Assembly (NCBI GenBank): GCA_019116455.1
Contig: DXBR01000042.1
Coordinates: forward strand, 1 to 64,000
Reading direction: 5' to 3'
Origin: Anaerobutyricum stercoris
GTDB lineage: Bacteria; Bacillota; Clostridia; Lachnospirales; Lachnospiraceae
Length of the DNA stretch: 64,000 nucleotides
A program made the translations under genes and the position numbers. The notes below the pieces were generated by a model. The model was not told where the DNA came from. It was given only the letters and a program-made list of their open reading frames with translations, and made no database searches. This document shows, piece after piece, positions 35,285-43,066 of the stretch; position 1 is the stretch's first letter; each line of letters starts with the position of its first letter.

Positions 35285-35980
35285 CTACTTTTCCTCCTCC
35301 GATGGAATAAAATCCTGAAAACGCATTTTACTGTGGGGCGGATAAATCACCACCTTATCTTGTTTCTGCAGATCTTCTATATCCTGCAGCAGGTAATCCC
35401 GAAGCCAGCCCTGTTCTCCCTTGACAGAAAGCGGTTTCAGCCCGAAATCCTCCGCGATCTTCTTTCCTTTTTCTACAAATGCTCTGTAATCCGGACGCCC
35501 CGTATCAATGAGCGTCAGGTACTCATACCCCTGAAATATCTCGCGATAGATCGCATCGGCCATCTCCTGCCCGTACATTTCCACCGCATCCTTATATTCC
35601 TTGTGAAGATTTGCTTCTCCCTGCAGCCATCCTTCTGTCAGAAAATATCCTCGTTTTGTCTTATCAAGCTCCCGGCGTCTTTCTGCCGATCCAAGCAGCA
35701 GAGTGATACAATCGTCCGCCTTTGGCATGACTGTCTCGTAATCTCCTGTTACAAGGCCCTCTACCACATTGCCGCAGAGGCCGAAACACAGGAGGAGCCT
35801 CTCAATACCTTTTCCTTCCAGCAGCCGCATCTGTTCCCTCACCGCCTCCTGCAGGCGGGACGTGGTATTATGAAGTCCGGATGGAACATACAAAATCACG
35901 TCAATCTTTGCGGGCTCCTGCCCGAGGATATGCGAAATCTCTTTCTCCAGCGTTTTACAGGCAATTAATGCTGTTCTCAT
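35285..35980 (-). CDS. DUF1638-family protein
   Basis: A 231-residue soluble protein with the DUF1638 pattern: LYVPSGLHNTTSRLQEAVREQ near residue 30, LLLCFGLCGNVVEGL near 63, and PKADDCITLLLGS near 85. Conserved cysteines in FGLCGN and DDCITLLLG may be a metal or Fe-S site, although this is only suggestive. In methylotrophic anaerobes DUF1638 genes often accompany corrinoid methyltransferases, but none is nearby here. Start ATG at 35980, eight bases after GGGAGG. It sits between an ABC-F gene and a DUF1015 gene in the same direction. Confidence 0.82.
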   Translation of the reverse strand: MRTALIACKTLEKEISHILGQEPAKIDVILYVPSGLHNTTSRLQEAVREQMRLLEGKGIERLLLCFGLCGNVVEGLVTGDYETVMPKADDCITLLLGSAERRRELDKTKRGYFLTEGWLQGEANLHKEYKDAVEMYGQEMADAIYREIFQGYEYLTLIDTGRPDYRAFVEKGKKIAEDFGLKPLSVKGEQGWLRDYLLQDIEDLQKQDKVVIYPPHSKMRFQDFIPSEEEK

Positions 35981-36052
35981 CAAATCTGCCTCCCTGCGGT
36001 CATTCCTATAGAATCTGTTTTTCCTTCTGTTATTTTCTTCCGACCGCCGTCT

Positions 36053-37900
36053 TCATTGTCTTCCTTTTCGCTGTTCCTCAATCCGCTCCGCCAGGTCATT
36101 GAGATAAACCCAGCGTTCCATTTTCTCATCCAGCTGCTTCTGAACAGATTCTTTTTCCTGTACCCATTCATTGAGTTTGACAAAGTTGGTGGCATTCTTT
36201 GCAATTTCCGCCTCAATGGTCTCCATCCGGCTTTCCAGTGCCTCGATATCTTCATCAATGGTGTCAAACTCTTTCTGCTCCGCGAAGGTAAACCGCAGTT
36301 TTTCGGTGGCAGGGTCACGGTAACGTTTTTTCTTTGCACTGCCGCCGGTTCCTTTTTCGCCGGAACCTGCTCTGTCTACGCTTTCCGCCGCATTCCCGTT
36401 CCATCCGCTTTCTTCTCCGTCCTCCCGCTGTTTCCTTTTCTCCATGTAATCGGTATAGCCGCCTTCGTAAATACGAATCTGCCCATCCTCAAAGGATGCG
36501 ATCCTGTCGGAAATCCGGTCAAGAAAATACCGGTCGTGAGAAACCACTATGACGATTCCCGGAAAATTATCAAGAAATCCTTCCAGCACCTGCAGCGTCG
36601 CAATATCAAGATCATTGGTCGGCTCATCCAATATCAGTACGTTAGGCGCTTCCATAAGCACCTTGAGAAGATACAGTCTTCTTCTCTCGCCGCCGGAAAT
36701 CTTGGCGATAGGCGCATACTGCATATCCGGACTGAACAGGAATCTCTCCAGCATCCGGGACGCCGAAATGCGCCCGTCGGACGTCTGAATATATTCGGCC
36801 GCATCGCGGATATAGTCGATGACCCGCTGCTGTTCGTCCATGACCTCGCACTCCTGGGCAAAGTATCCGATTTTAATGGTCTCGCCCCAGACGATCGTTC
36901 CTGTGTCCGGCTCTTCTTTTCCTGCCAGCAGACGCATCAGCGTCGATTTACCGCAGCCGTTGACTCCCACAAAACCGATACGTTCATATCTTCGAAAAAT
37001 GTAAGAAAAATCTGAAAACAGCTGCCTGCCTCCGTACCCTTTGGACACATTTTCAAGCTCTATGGTCTTTTTACCAAGTCTCGTGCCGACCACTTCCATC
37101 TCTACCTGACGGGCACTCTGAGGAGCATCCATATTTTTCAGACGCTCGAACCTTTCCAGCCTTGCCTTCTGCTTCGTGCTCCTGGCTCTGGCGCCCCGCA
37201 TCACCCACTGAAGCTCCACCCGCAGGATGCTCTGGCGTTTTCTCTCGGCGGCCTGGGCCATCTCCTCTTTCTCTGCCTTTCTTTCCAGATACCCGGAATA
37301 GCCGGACATGTAGCTGTAAACCTTTCCCTTATCCACTTCCCAGATCTGGTTAGTCACACGGTCAAGGAAATACCGGTCGTGGGTTACCAGCAGCAGCACG
37401 CCTTTGTAACGTGATAAATACTTTTCCAGCCAATCCGCCATAAAGTTATCCAGGTGGTTGGTCGGCTCATCCAGGATCAGCACGTCATTGCTCTGCAGCA
37501 GCACCTTGCAGAGAGCCGCCCGCTTCTTCTGACCGCCGGAAAGCTCCCGAAGCTCCTGTCCGTGATCATACAATTCCAGAGCGTTGAGCATGGACTTAGC
37601 CTCGCTCTCAAAGGCATAATCTTCTCCTGCATCCTCACATACATAAGAAAGCACACTGCCTTTCTCCGGAAAATCCGGATTCTGCGGCAGCCATCCCACA
37701 GTCAGGCCTCTGGAAAAGATAATCGTTCCGCTGTCCGGCTCCTCATCTCCTGCCAGCATGCGCAGCAGCGTTGATTTGCCCGTGCCGTTTACTCCGATGA
37801 TTCCAATCTTATCGCCCGCATCCACGCTGCACGACAGATCATCAAGAACCATCCGGTCGCCGTACAGCTTGGAAATATGTTCCACATTTATTACACTCAT
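36053..37900 (-). CDS. ABC-F family ATPase
   Basis: A 615-residue soluble protein with two ABC domains and no membrane part: Walker A GVNGTGKST and GVNGCGKST, signatures ELSGGQKKR and ISGGERRR, Walker B LILDEPTNHLD and LILDEPTNDLD. The linker between domains contains basic residues, and a C-terminal coiled coil (LESRMETIEAEIAKNATN) resembles Uup. ABC-F proteins act on the ribosome in translation or antibiotic protection, while Uup-type ones also touch DNA. Which one applies is open. Start ATG at 37900 follows GGAGG. It precedes the DUF1638 gene by 72 bases. Confidence 0.9.
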   Translation of the reverse strand: MSVINVEHISKLYGDRMVLDDLSCSVDAGDKIGIIGVNGTGKSTLLRMLAGDEEPDSGTIIFSRGLTVGWLPQNPDFPEKGSVLSYVCEDAGEDYAFESEAKSMLNALELYDHGQELRELSGGQKKRAALCKVLLQSNDVLILDEPTNHLDNFMADWLEKYLSRYKGVLLLVTHDRYFLDRVTNQIWEVDKGKVYSYMSGYSGYLERKAEKEEMAQAAERKRQSILRVELQWVMRGARARSTKQKARLERFERLKNMDAPQSARQVEMEVVGTRLGKKTIELENVSKGYGGRQLFSDFSYIFRRYERIGFVGVNGCGKSTLMRLLAGKEEPDTGTIVWGETIKIGYFAQECEVMDEQQRVIDYIRDAAEYIQTSDGRISASRMLERFLFSPDMQYAPIAKISGGERRRLYLLKVLMEAPNVLILDEPTNDLDIATLQVLEGFLDNFPGIVIVVSHDRYFLDRISDRIASFEDGQIRIYEGGYTDYMEKRKQREDGEESGWNGNAAESVDRAGSGEKGTGGSAKKKRYRDPATEKLRFTFAEQKEFDTIDEDIEALESRMETIEAEIAKNATNFVKLNEWVQEKESVQKQLDEKMERWVYLNDLAERIEEQRKGRQ

Positions 37901-38206
37901 GAAAAACCTCCGGTTTTCTCTCGTTGTTTCTCTTGTCATTTCCTCAAATCATCTCCGCACGAAAGTACGGAAAACAAAATCAGGCATAAGTATAACACAA
38001 ATCCGCCTTTTTGGATACCGGATTTCCTGTCCTTCGACCGTAATCCCATAACGACACTGTGAATTTGACGTCCATTTTGCCACGTAAACGATCCGTTTCT
38101 TTTTTCATCCGCGACTCTTTCCGCTCTGGGATGTTGTGCCGCTCTTCTTTGCCTGCACAACGCCTTGTCTACTTATTTTGGCTGAAAACGGAGATTTCCG
38201 CGGAAC
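37901..38206. other. Intergenic stretch without a recognised gene
   Basis: About 306 bases between the ABC-F start and the tRNA terminator. It is AT-rich close to the ABC-F gene and contains a short reading frame (38160-37936) without a ribosome-binding site or recognisable motif. It must hold the ABC-F promoter, but no clear box pair was found. Confidence 0.6.
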
Positions 38207-38242
38207 AAAAAAAATAAGAACCACATCTCTGTGATTCTTATT
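38207..38242 (-). terminator. Terminator of the tRNA-Leu gene
   Basis: On the minus strand AATAAGAATCAC and GTGGTTCTTATT form a 12-pair stem with one G-U, followed by TTTTTTTT. It begins seven bases after the tRNA end. Confidence 0.85.
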
Positions 38243-38248
38243 CGCTAG

Positions 38249-38333
38249 TGCAGACGACGGGACTTGAACCCGTACCCAGTTAGCCCGGACTAGATCCTTA
38301 GTCTAGCGCGTATGCCAATTCCGCCACGTCTGC
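38249..38333 (-). tRNA. tRNA-Leu (anticodon AAG)
   Basis: An 85-base tRNA on the minus strand. Acceptor GCAGACG pairs with CGTCTGC, followed by discriminator A, standard for leucine. The T arm ACGGG-TTCAAGT-CCCGT is intact, the D arm begins TGGCGGAATTGGCA, and a long variable arm marks class II. The anticodon stem CTAGA/TCTAG closes a loop CTAAGGA, giving anticodon AAG for CUU/CUC codons. A34 is expected to be deaminated to inosine by TadA. CCA is not encoded. Confidence 0.93.
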
Positions 38334-38636
38334 ATGTATTCTGTTGTGTTGATGTTTTGTTCTCTCTCTCACCAACGAAACTCATTATAGCACCACTTTC
38401 CGGATAATGCAAGTACTTTTTTTAATTTTTTTCAAAAAAATATATTGTTTGTTCTTCTGACACAATTTCACTGTTTTTTCCCAGGTATTTACAGTAAAAC
38501 GGAGAGGCTTTCTCATTGTTTCATCATAGCTTTCTCTTTCCTGACGAAACGAAAAGGCCCCTCTGTTTTATTTTATGTTTCTTCCGCCGGCAGTATCTTT
38601 GCCAGTCAGCCTCTGGCATGACAGTCAATCATCTTC
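38334..38636. other. Intergenic stretch with the tRNA promoter
   Basis: About 303 bases between the tRNA and the membrane-anchored gene at 38637-39608. It contains the tRNA promoter at 38384-38412. The rest has T-rich tracts and no gene or clear terminator. Confidence 0.6.
38384..38412 (-). promoter_or_regulatory. Promoter of tRNA-Leu
   Basis: On the minus strand TTGCAT and TATAAT are separated by 17 bases, about 50 bases before the tRNA. Confidence 0.75.
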
Positions 38637-39608
38637 CTACTCCTGGCTGTTCAGCTCTCTGTCAGAGAAATCCCATTTTCCGGTGTTCCGGTTCTGTGTT
38701 CCGGTCGTATCGCCCGATCCGGTGGTTCCGTAATCATCTGTGCGGTCTGAAGCCGTTGTCCGTTCTGAGGCATCCGTCTCGTCCGTCTCCGTTGTCCGTC
38801 CAGTTTCATCGGTCTTGTCCGCCTCCGTTGTCCGTCCGGTTTCACCGGTCTTGTCCGTTTCCGTTGTCCCGTTTTTGGTGGAATACTCCGATGTGGAAGC
38901 AGAATTCTTGTTTTTCTTCCCGCTCTCCGTACTCTTTTCGCGGACGCTGCTGTAGTCGTTAAAATACTGAGGGTCAGCCGTAATATACAGACCGTCCGTT
39001 GTTATAAACGCCGAATCACCTTTCTCTGTCTGTACCTTTGCCTTGACCTGTATCTTATCTCCCACATAGACGGCTCCCGCCACATTATCCGCATCAAAAT
39101 CCGCCCATTTTCTCAGACGTACTCCCGATGAACTGATATACGTGATAGCAAGATACCCTTCCATCTCCGTGTAACTGATCAGCGGCTGCGCATGGGTGAT
39201 ATCGGCGCTCAGATACGTGCCGTCATCCAGCTTGTAGTAGGTCTGTCCTTTGTAGCTTCCTCTCTGTTTGGCGTGCACGATTTGTCCGCTCACAAGCATT
39301 TTGGAAGCGTCCGTCTTCTCACCGGGAACCGGATTAGCCCACAGCCCCAGCGGAGGCACCTCACATATCATCACATAACATGCTTTAAACCGGCTGTCCA
39401 TCTTCAGATATTCCGGCGATTTTTTTTGTTCCTCTGTTGACTCAAGCCCGGATACCACTTCCGGTCCCGTATAGGTCTGGTTGTCTAAAAATGCTCCAAA
39501 CCCAAACACAAATCCAACCGTCGCCGCCACAAGCAGCAACGAAATCGCCATGGAAAACAGCGGACTCTGAAATAGTCCTGATTTTCTCGTCCGTTTTACG
39601 CGTTTCAT
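38637..39608 (-). CDS. Membrane-anchored SH3-like envelope protein with low-complexity tail
   Basis: A 323-residue protein with a basic N-terminus, one membrane helix (FSMAISLLLVAATVGFVFGFGAF, about residues 18-40) and an extracellular part. The middle (about 75-210) looks like two SH3-type beta modules (YYKLDDGTYLSADITHAQPL, YISSSGVRLRKWADFDADNV). The last ~90 residues are Thr/Asp/Glu/Arg-rich quasi-repeats such as TGRTTEADKTDE, likely disordered. SH3-like modules often bind cell-wall peptides; no catalytic domain is seen. Start ATG at 39608 follows AGGAGG. It stands alone, upstream of the tRNA and downstream of the glucosaminidase gene. Confidence 0.75.
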   Translation of the reverse strand: MKRVKRTRKSGLFQSPLFSMAISLLLVAATVGFVFGFGAFLDNQTYTGPEVVSGLESTEEQKKSPEYLKMDSRFKACYVMICEVPPLGLWANPVPGEKTDASKMLVSGQIVHAKQRGSYKGQTYYKLDDGTYLSADITHAQPLISYTEMEGYLAITYISSSGVRLRKWADFDADNVAGAVYVGDKIQVKAKVQTEKGDSAFITTDGLYITADPQYFNDYSSVREKSTESGKKNKNSASTSEYSTKNGTTETDKTGETGRTTEADKTDETGRTTETDETDASERTTASDRTDDYGTTGSGDTTGTQNRNTGKWDFSDRELNSQE

Positions 39609-39764
39609 AGAATCCTCCTAACTATACATCAGCATTATACCACAGGAAAACCCAAAATACCAACGGCGTTTCCCGGACGCTTTTTCCCGCACCTGGCTTG
39701 TTTTTTGCCAATACAGTCTGTCCTCGCAAAGAACGGCCTTCTTTGCAGGCACTCCTGACTATCT

Positions 39765-40844
39765 CTACCGGTCATACTGATCCAGATTATATCTCTCTAT
39801 TAATGAAGTCAGCTGAGAAACATATGTACTGCTGGTTGCGTATCCGCCGTTTTTGATGATCGTCAGCTGCTTTTTATAGCTGTTTGTGGATGTCAGTCCT
39901 GCATACCTGTAGGAATAACCGTCTCTTGCATTTACCAGATAAGCGGAATGATCTGCCACTGACTGTTCTACACAGGAGTATTTCCGGAAAGGAGCGCTGA
40001 TGGTCACATGTTTTCCGCCATATTCCTCTCCTGTATTGATAGTAACACTGCTGTATCCATCCCATACGGAACCGCTCCAGGTATTTCCGGATAAATTGGT
40101 CTTCATACCAAAAAGGTTATTGCCCTTCTGCGCCAGCTCTGATTTACCCCAGCCGCTTTCCAGAATTGCCTGAGCCAGCGTTACAGAAGCAAGAACACCG
40201 CTCTTCTTATAATCTGCCTGCGCAATCGGTCCCATGGTCTGAATAAACTGCGTTGTTGACATATTGGCAAAAGCAGCAGCCGTCATTCCACCGGTCTGAG
40301 GAGCTGCCGGCACTTCTGCAGGCGCGCTGTTGGTCGTGGTCTCCGGTTCGGTGATATAAACAGCTTTTTTCTTTTTCTTGTATTCATAATTGAATCCGAA
40401 GCCTTCCTCAAAAAGCGCTCTTGCAGGAACAACGAGCGTCTTTTTTCCGTTAAACTTCACAAAAAACGGAGCCACGCTGATTTTTTTCTTCACTCCATTC
40501 ACTTTCATTTTTTTCTTGCCGACAAACAGTTTTACTTTTGTTCCCTCATAAGAAAGTACTAATTTCCCTGATGACTTATTGTATTTTGCGTTCATCTGCG
40601 GGCCTCTCTTCACAAGACAGGCTTTGTACGGAATCATGATGCTTCCGTCAATGAGAACGCCGGTCTTTTTCTTTGTATTGACCTGCCTGCTGTTATAATA
40701 TACCGTGTAGGAAGAGCCGCTGTAATTGTAGGTTCTGCTTCCTTTCTGATATGTAGTAGCCGCCGACGCTCCAACCGGCGCGGCAATCATTACAAAAGCC
40801 AGCAAAAAAATTACTAATCTCTTAAGTTTCGTTACATGTTGCAT
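39765..40844 (-). CDS. Secreted N-acetylglucosaminidase with copper-amine-oxidase-like N-domain
   Basis: A 359-residue exported protein. Signal peptide VIFLLAFVMIAAPVGASA is followed by a Lys/Tyr-rich domain (residues 30-165, SIMIPYKACLVKRGP, LVVPARALFEEGFGF) like the repeats found near copper amine oxidase N-domains, then a Ala/Pro linker, and a mannosyl-glycoprotein endo-beta-N-acetylglucosaminidase-type domain (residues 190-350; TLAQAILESGWGKSELAQKG, NLFGMKTNLSG) that cleaves peptidoglycan glycan strands. The catalytic glutamate is expected in AILESGWG. Start ATG at 40844 follows AGGAGG. It is likely an autolysin in cell separation or wall turnover. Confidence 0.88.
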   Translation of the reverse strand: MQHVTKLKRLVIFLLAFVMIAAPVGASAATTYQKGSRTYNYSGSSYTVYYNSRQVNTKKKTGVLIDGSIMIPYKACLVKRGPQMNAKYNKSSGKLVLSYEGTKVKLFVGKKKMKVNGVKKKISVAPFFVKFNGKKTLVVPARALFEEGFGFNYEYKKKKKAVYITEPETTTNSAPAEVPAAPQTGGMTAAAFANMSTTQFIQTMGPIAQADYKKSGVLASVTLAQAILESGWGKSELAQKGNNLFGMKTNLSGNTWSGSVWDGYSSVTINTGEEYGGKHVTISAPFRKYSCVEQSVADHSAYLVNARDGYSYRYAGLTSTNSYKKQLTIIKNGGYATSSTYVSQLTSLIERYNLDQYDR

Positions 40845-40904
40845 TACAATCTCCTCCTTTTTGAAATAAAAATTTAATGTTATTTAATGAATGGACTGTT
40901 TTTT

Positions 40905-40943
40905 TGTAAAGAAAAAAGACCAGTAAACTTTCGTTTACTGATC
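40905..40943 (-). terminator. Terminator after rplT
   Basis: On the minus strand GATCAGTAAACG and a matching CGTTTACTGGTC-like arm (with one G-U) close a short loop, followed by TTTTTTCTTT. Confidence 0.82.
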
Positions 40944-40953
40944 TCATCCTTCA

Positions 40954-41310
40954 TTAGGCCACCTTGCTCTTTGCTAACTCTGCGAGGGCTGCAAATCCTG
41001 CCGGATCGCTGATTGCCATCTCAGAAAGCATTTTTCTGTTTACTTCCACGCCTGCTAATTTCAGACCGTGCATCATCTTGCTGTAGGAGATGCCGTTCAT
41101 TCTTGCAGCTGCGTTGATACGTGCGATCCAGAGCTGTCTGAACTGTCTTTTTCTCTGTTTTCTTCCTGCGTAAGCGCTTGTTAAAGCTCTCATTACGGAC
41201 TGTTTAGCAACTCTATACTGTTTGGAGCGTGCTCCTCTGTATCCTTTCGCAAGTTTTAATGTTCTGTTATGTCTCTTCTTTGCGCCGATTGCGCCTTTTA
41301 CTCTTGCCAT
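40954..41310 (-). CDS. rplT: 50S ribosomal protein L20
   Basis: A 118-residue, very basic protein that binds 23S rRNA early in 50S assembly. MARVKGAIGAKKRHNRTLKLA and RKRQFRQLWIARINAA are diagnostic. L20 also represses its own operon in Firmicutes and Gammaproteobacteria through the infC leader. Start ATG at 41310 after GAGGAGG. It is the third gene of infC-rpmI-rplT. Confidence 0.99.
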   Translation of the reverse strand: MARVKGAIGAKKRHNRTLKLAKGYRGARSKQYRVAKQSVMRALTSAYAGRKQRKRQFRQLWIARINAAARMNGISYSKMMHGLKLAGVEVNRKMLSEMAISDPAGFAALAELAKSKVA

Positions 41311-41333
41311 AATTTACGTCCTCCTCTATACGA

Positions 41334-41531
41334 TTAAAGATATGGTAAAATCTTCTTCATGTTCTTTGCGTTTGTCGGGTCTGTCACTGTAGACTTTCTC
41401 AGGTTTCTCTTTCTCTTCTGAGACTTCTTTGTTAAAATATGGCTCTTATAAGCTTTCATTCTCTTTAACTGTCCAGTACCTGTTTTTTTGAAGCGCTTTG
41501 CAGCAGCTCTGCTTGTTTTCATTTTTGGCAT
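41334..41531 (-). CDS. rpmI: 50S ribosomal protein L35
   Basis: A 65-residue basic ribosomal protein: MPKMKTSRAAAKRFKKTGTGQ and KKSQKRKRNLRKSTVTD are standard for L35. Start ATG at 41531 follows AGGAGG. It lies between infC and rplT in the conserved order. Confidence 0.98.
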   Translation of the reverse strand: MPKMKTSRAAAKRFKKTGTGQLKRMKAYKSHILTKKSQKRKRNLRKSTVTDPTNAKNMKKILPYL

Positions 41532-41564
41532 AATTAAGTCCTCCTAAATTGTTCTATATAAAAA

Positions 41565-42071
41565 TTAACGTTTTTCAGTTAAAAACATTGTCATGCTTCT
41601 TCCTTCAAACTTCGGCTGTTTGTCAACCACTGCGCAGTCAGAAAGCTGTGCGGCGAATTCATCAAGAATCACTTTGCTGGAATTCACATGCGCCAGTTCT
41701 CTTCCCCGGAAACGAAGGGTAACTTTAACTTTATCTCCTTTGGAAAGGAACTTTCTTGCCTGATTCACCTTGGTATTCAGATCATTGGTGTCAATATTCG
41801 GAGAAAGTCTCACCTCTTTGACGTCTATGGTCTTCTGTTTCTTTCTTGCTTCCTTTTCCTTGCGCGCAAGCTCATACCTGTATTTTCCGTAATCAATAAT
41901 CTTACATACCGGCGGCTTTGCGTTGGGCGCGATCTTCACCAGGTCGAGCTCTGCCTCTCTGGCAATCTTCATGGCTTCCTTAGCGGACATGATACCGAGC
42001 TGTTCTCCGCTCTCGCTGATCAATCTGACTTCTCTGTCACGCACCTGCTCATTAATCATCAAATCGTTAAT
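41565..42071 (-). CDS. infC: Translation initiation factor IF-3, with ATT start
   Basis: A 168-residue initiation factor that keeps the 30S subunit apart and checks the start codon. It shows MINEQVRDREVRLISESGEQLG, AREAELDLVKIAPNAKPPVCKIIDYGKYRYE and VTLRFRGRELAH. The start codon is read as ATT at 42071: GGAGG lies nine bases before it, giving I-N-D-L-M-I-N-E, which aligns with family members. The frame open to 42125 would start far upstream of that site. Non-AUG starts of infC are known in other bacteria and allow self-control by IF-3. A long leader and promoter precede it. Confidence 0.95.
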   Translation of the reverse strand: MNDLMINEQVRDREVRLISESGEQLGIMSAKEAMKIAREAELDLVKIAPNAKPPVCKIIDYGKYRYELARKEKEARKKQKTIDVKEVRLSPNIDTNDLNTKVNQARKFLSKGDKVKVTLRFRGRELAHVNSSKVILDEFAAQLSDCAVVDKQPKFEGRSMTMFLTEKR

Positions 42072-42415
42072 TGTCGTACACCTCCATAAACCCTCATATA
42101 AATAAGAATCACCGTGTTGATACACATTTTGTTCGGCGGCATCCGCCTTGCGGCTGCATGCCGGCCTATATTAGCGCAGCATAATTATCTATATAATAAT
42201 GAATGCCGCTCTATACTCAGTTATTTCCATTTTATCAATAAAAAATGGATAGCAACAAAGACTATCCACCGCATATCAAAAATAATCTGTTCCACAGTCC
42301 TGTCACGGACGAAGGAACCAATCACCTTATTACGATATTAACCCGAGTCACCAGTGTGCTGAGGTGAGAGTGGATACTCTGCTTTGTTCTCACTGTCGTC
42401 TTAACGAACAACCTC
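42072..42415 (-). promoter_or_regulatory. infC-rpmI-rplT leader with terminator/antiterminator switch
   Basis: A 5' untranslated region of about 340 bases between the promoter and the ATT start. A terminator-like hairpin (42236-42268, TGGATAG/CTATCCA followed by TTTTTT) overlaps an alternative stem (42227-42248, CCATTTT/AAAATGG) that uses the T-run and the 3' arm. The two are mutually exclusive. Ribosomal-protein L20 leaders controlling this operon by premature termination are known in Bacillus; this is the likely counterpart. Confidence 0.65.
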
Positions 42416-42419
42416 AACT

Positions 42420-42448
42420 ACTATATCATTGAAAATGTATCCTGTCAA
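42420..42448 (-). promoter_or_regulatory. Strong sigma-A promoter of infC-rpmI-rplT
   Basis: On the minus strand TTGACA and TATAGT are separated by exactly 17 bases. It starts right after the dCMP deaminase gene and drives the ribosomal operon. Confidence 0.88.
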
Positions 42449-42455
42449 GCTTTTT

Positions 42456-42935
42456 TTACAGGCACAGCTTAAGTTCTTTATCCTCCCGCTGATACTGACG
42501 ATATGTAATACCCACCATATCGAGCATCCTCTTAGCCGCGATGGTGGAATCCGTATCTGCATATTTGTCTGAATAATAGATCACTTCCGCAATGCCGGAC
42601 TGGATGATCGCTTTCGTACATTCATTGCACGGAAACAGCGTCGTATAAATCCGGGCTCCCTTGAGCGATCCGCCTCCATAATTAAGGATGGCGTTAAGCT
42701 CCGCATGACAGACATAGAGATATTTGGTATCCAGGGGAGTTCCACGCCGCTCCCACGGCATACGGTCATCGTCACATCCCGTAGGCATCCCATTGTATCC
42801 CATGGACAGAATCTTGTTCTGGGGACTTACAATGCAGGCTCCGACCTGCGTATTATTATCTTTGCTCCGTTCCGCCGAAAGCATGGCGACTCCCATGAAA
42901 TAGGCGTCCCAGGAAACGTAATCCTGTCTCTTCAT
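42456..42935 (-). CDS. dCMP deaminase family protein
   Basis: A 159-residue cytidine deaminase-fold enzyme. The zinc site is CHAELNAILNYGG near residue 76 and PCNECTKAIIQSGI near 102. In the ComEB-like group it converts dCMP to dUMP for thymidylate synthesis. QVGACIVSPQNKILSMGYNGMP is also typical. The start is ATG at 42935, with GGAGG nearby. It is a single gene bounded by the infC promoter and the lysC terminator. Confidence 0.92.
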   Translation of the reverse strand: MKRQDYVSWDAYFMGVAMLSAERSKDNNTQVGACIVSPQNKILSMGYNGMPTGCDDDRMPWERRGTPLDTKYLYVCHAELNAILNYGGGSLKGARIYTTLFPCNECTKAIIQSGIAEVIYYSDKYADTDSTIAAKRMLDMVGITYRQYQREDKELKLCL

Positions 42936-42977
42936 ATGAATACCTCCATTCCTTAACTATCATAACACAAACGAGGC

Positions 42978-43017
42978 AAAAAAGAAAGGACTTTGCGGTG
43001 TTGCTGCCGCAAAGCCC
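42978..43017 (-). terminator. Terminator after lysC
   Basis: On the minus strand GGGCTTTGCGG and CCGCAAAGTCC form an 11-pair stem with one G-U, followed by TTTCTTTTTT. It ends the threonine-branch operon. Confidence 0.85.
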
Positions 43018-43066
43018 TGAAAAATCGTTATGCAAAATATCATGCAGGATCTGTCCGCCCTGAAAA

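Noticed and set aside
34661..35968. Long open frame (435 codons) on the plus strand
   Set aside because: It is antisense to the DUF1015 and DUF1638 genes, has no ribosome-binding site and its translation has no recognisable motif; the minus-strand genes have clear family motifs.
37936..38160. 74-codon frame between ABC-F and tRNA-Leu
   Set aside because: No ribosome-binding site, no motif, and its translation is rich in residues typical of non-coding sequence.
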